From Flavobacterium sp. NRK F7 (GTDB lineage Bacteria; Bacteroidota; Bacteroidia; Flavobacteriales; Flavobacteriaceae), in assembly GCF_024054195.1 (NCBI RefSeq), contig NZ_JAMXLB010000001.1, positions 3,364,737 to 3,428,736 on the forward strand: a DNA stretch of 64,000 nt, given 5' to 3'. Position numbers and translations under genes: made by a program. The first letter of the stretch is position 1. Each line of letters opens with the position of its first letter. The notes under the pieces were generated by a model. That model did no database searches. It saw only the letters and a list, made by a program, of their open reading frames with translations, and was not told the DNA's origin. Shown one piece after another: positions 62,936 to 64,000 of the stretch.

Positions 62936-63205
62936 AATTTTATTTATTAAGTTTTAGTTAGTTTTTATTTAATGAATAAACCATCTGATTGTGAGTAGTA
63001 ATGATTGCCAACAATCTCAGTTATTAATAATTATATTAGTATACATAAATAGCATTTTTTTATATCCACCACGGTTTCGGGCTTTGCATTCGGGCGGTAA
63101 AACGAAGCACAAAGGCTTGCTTTATTACGAATGTTTAATTGAAAAACTGTCGTTGAATTTAGCACTGAACCCGCAATTTTGCCAAACTGTTATTACCTTC
63201 AGTTT
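62936..63205. other. Intergenic gap with a structured GC-richer repeat-like element
   Basis: A 270-base stretch without a convincing gene; the short plus-strand ORF 62991-63236 is judged spurious. Bases 63071-63190 are richer in GC and contain GGTTTCGGGCTTTGC and, further on, AACCCGCAATTTTGCC, which can partly pair. From memory the layout recalls intergenic repeat elements common in Bacteroidota genomes; this could not be checked. Confidence 0.35.
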
Positions 63206-64000
63206 TTATTTTATTTGTGATATGTCAATAATATGAATATCAAAATTTTTGTAATTTCTTATTTCACGAACTGTTTGAACTATGGCAAACTTAGCAATAT
63301 TAGATTGACACAATTCAATTTTTTCTATTGCGGTTTTTCCTTTATAAGATTCATAACGGTATGCCATTACAAAATTTATTTTTAAATCGCTATTTGAAAT
63401 TTTATTATAAACATCATTGTAATCAAGCTTATTAGTAGGATTGAATTTATTATAATATTCAACAGTGTCTTTGAAATAGCTACTACCATGCACATTGTTC
63501 AAATCATTCCATAATCTTTGAGAAGATAATGTAATTTGATTTGATAAACTTCTCATTTGAGTATTAAAACCATCTTTCACGTGAATGAAATATATGTTTT
63601 CATCTTCAATGTATAAAATGTCACATAATTCAATATTTTCTTTAATTCTTTTATCAAAAATATAATAGTTTTTATCAGTGTGTGAATTATTGTAGTAATC
63701 TTCATCTCCAGTTGTCCAAGGTTTCAATATATTTTTCTTTAATTCATAGAGTTTGTAATTATTTATAGCTTCATTTTGAATTTGTTGTAAAAACGTATCG
63801 TCTAAGAAAAACCATTGATTATCAATTCTAAAATATTTGTGATTATAATAAGGAATTTCAGCTACTATATGATTGTAGAATGTATCAAATGTAATTTCCT
63901 TATTATCAATCATACCTATAATTGACATTTCATAAAGCTTTTGTTCAATTGAGAATCGATCTAAGATGTTTTCAGTGTTTTGGTAGATATATTCAGTTGA
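63206..64000 (-). CDS. TIGR04141/DUF6119-like protein, 5' part beyond window
   Basis: Open from the right edge with no stop, so the ATG at 63928 is internal and 265 residues of the C-terminal half are visible. KYFRIDNQWFFLDDTFLQQI, then PWTTGDEDYYNN, YYIFDKRI and ELCDILYIEDENIYFIHVKDG match, by eye, the C-terminal half of the sporadically distributed TIGR04141 (DUF6119) family, including the CDIL...IHVK core. The family occurs patchily and is often near defence genes; its function is not established. Next to the GT51-like membrane gene and AbiH. Confidence 0.6.
   Translation of the reverse strand, partial: STEYIYQNTENILDRFSIEQKLYEMSIIGMIDNKEITFDTFYNHIVAEIPYYNHKYFRIDNQWFFLDDTFLQQIQNEAINNYKLYELKKNILKPWTTGDEDYYNNSHTDKNYYIFDKRIKENIELCDILYIEDENIYFIHVKDGFNTQMRSLSNQITLSSQRLWNDLNNVHGSSYFKDTVEYYNKFNPTNKLDYNDVYNKISNSDLKINFVMAYRYESYKGKTAIEKIELCQSNIAKFAIVQTVREIRNYKNFDIHIIDISQIK

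Noticed and set aside
58147..63205. Integron gene-cassette array with attC sites
   Set aside because: The gap palindromes differ from each other and lack a convincing paired RYYYAAC/GTTRRRY core; no integrase gene is in the window. Kept only as a repeat observation.
62991..63236. Plus-strand 81-codon frame between the GT51 and TIGR04141-like genes
   Set aside because: It covers a structured repeat-like gap and overlaps the end of a real gene on the other strand; no protein-like features.

Overview
The window is AT-rich Bacteroidota DNA, most likely Flavobacteriaceae and Flavobacterium-like. The evidence is a pair of type IX secretion (T9SS) cargo proteins with type A and type B sorting domains, promoters of the TAnnTTTG type, weak Shine-Dalgarno sequences, and the gene families around recR. 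No rRNA, tRNA, CRISPR array, integrase or insertion sequence was seen.

Layout. (1) Bases 1-12724, all on the minus strand, form a nonulosonic acid block. A NeuB/NeuC/NeuA-type set (11720-12724, 10561-11718, 9860-10561) is followed by an asparagine-synthase-like amidotransferase, a PglK/MsbA-like ABC flippase, a GT-B-like glycosyltransferase, and then the pseudaminic acid genes pseB, pseC, pseF, two GNAT acetyltransferases and pseI, which is cut by the left edge. (2) Bases 12893-13627 hold a divergent PHP-type tyrosine phosphatase. (3) Bases 13634-40627 are one long minus-strand surface polysaccharide locus. It has two separate Wza-Wzc pairs, one at each end. Between them lie a diacetamido-bacillosamine set (PglF-, PglE-, PglD- and PglC-like), a second small phosphosugar transferase, five further glycosyltransferases (four GT4 and one GT2), a second amidotransferase, an EpsG-like polymerase, a pyruvyltransferase, a nitroreductase, a Wzx flippase, two nucleotide-sugar dehydrogenases and a WbpP/TviC-like 4-epimerase. 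(4) Bases 40696-45521 are ordinary chromosomal genes: recR, a sodium:solute symporter, a CoA-binding protein, MarC and an SDR/DUF2867 protein. (5) Bases 45611-57140 hold two very large T9SS cargo genes in tandem: a propeller plus alpha/beta-hydrolase protein, and a roughly 2450-residue repetitive adhesin. (6) Bases 57460-64000 are an accessory tail of single minus-strand genes separated by small palindromes: several unknown proteins, a DUF2314 lipoprotein, an AbiH-family protein, a membrane protein carrying a complete-looking GT51 transglycosylase domain, and the C-terminal part of a TIGR04141/DUF6119-like protein.

How the genes fit together. UDP-GlcNAc feeds the Pgl-type enzymes to make UDP-diNAcBac. 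That product could be loaded onto undecaprenyl phosphate by the PglC-like enzyme, or turned by the NeuC/NeuB/NeuA-type enzymes into a CMP-legionaminic-type sugar. PseB/C/F/H/I make pseudaminic acid in parallel. The dehydrogenases and the epimerase supply UDP-GlcA and UDP-GalNAcA-type uronates, which the amidotransferases may amidate. Repeat units would be flipped by Wzx or the ABC protein, polymerised by the EpsG-like protein and exported through Wza-Wzc. The least explained part is the right-hand tail, where an AbiH protein, a polytopic GT51 protein and a TIGR04141-like protein look like a piece of a defence island. All family calls are from reading the translated sequence; no database search was possible.
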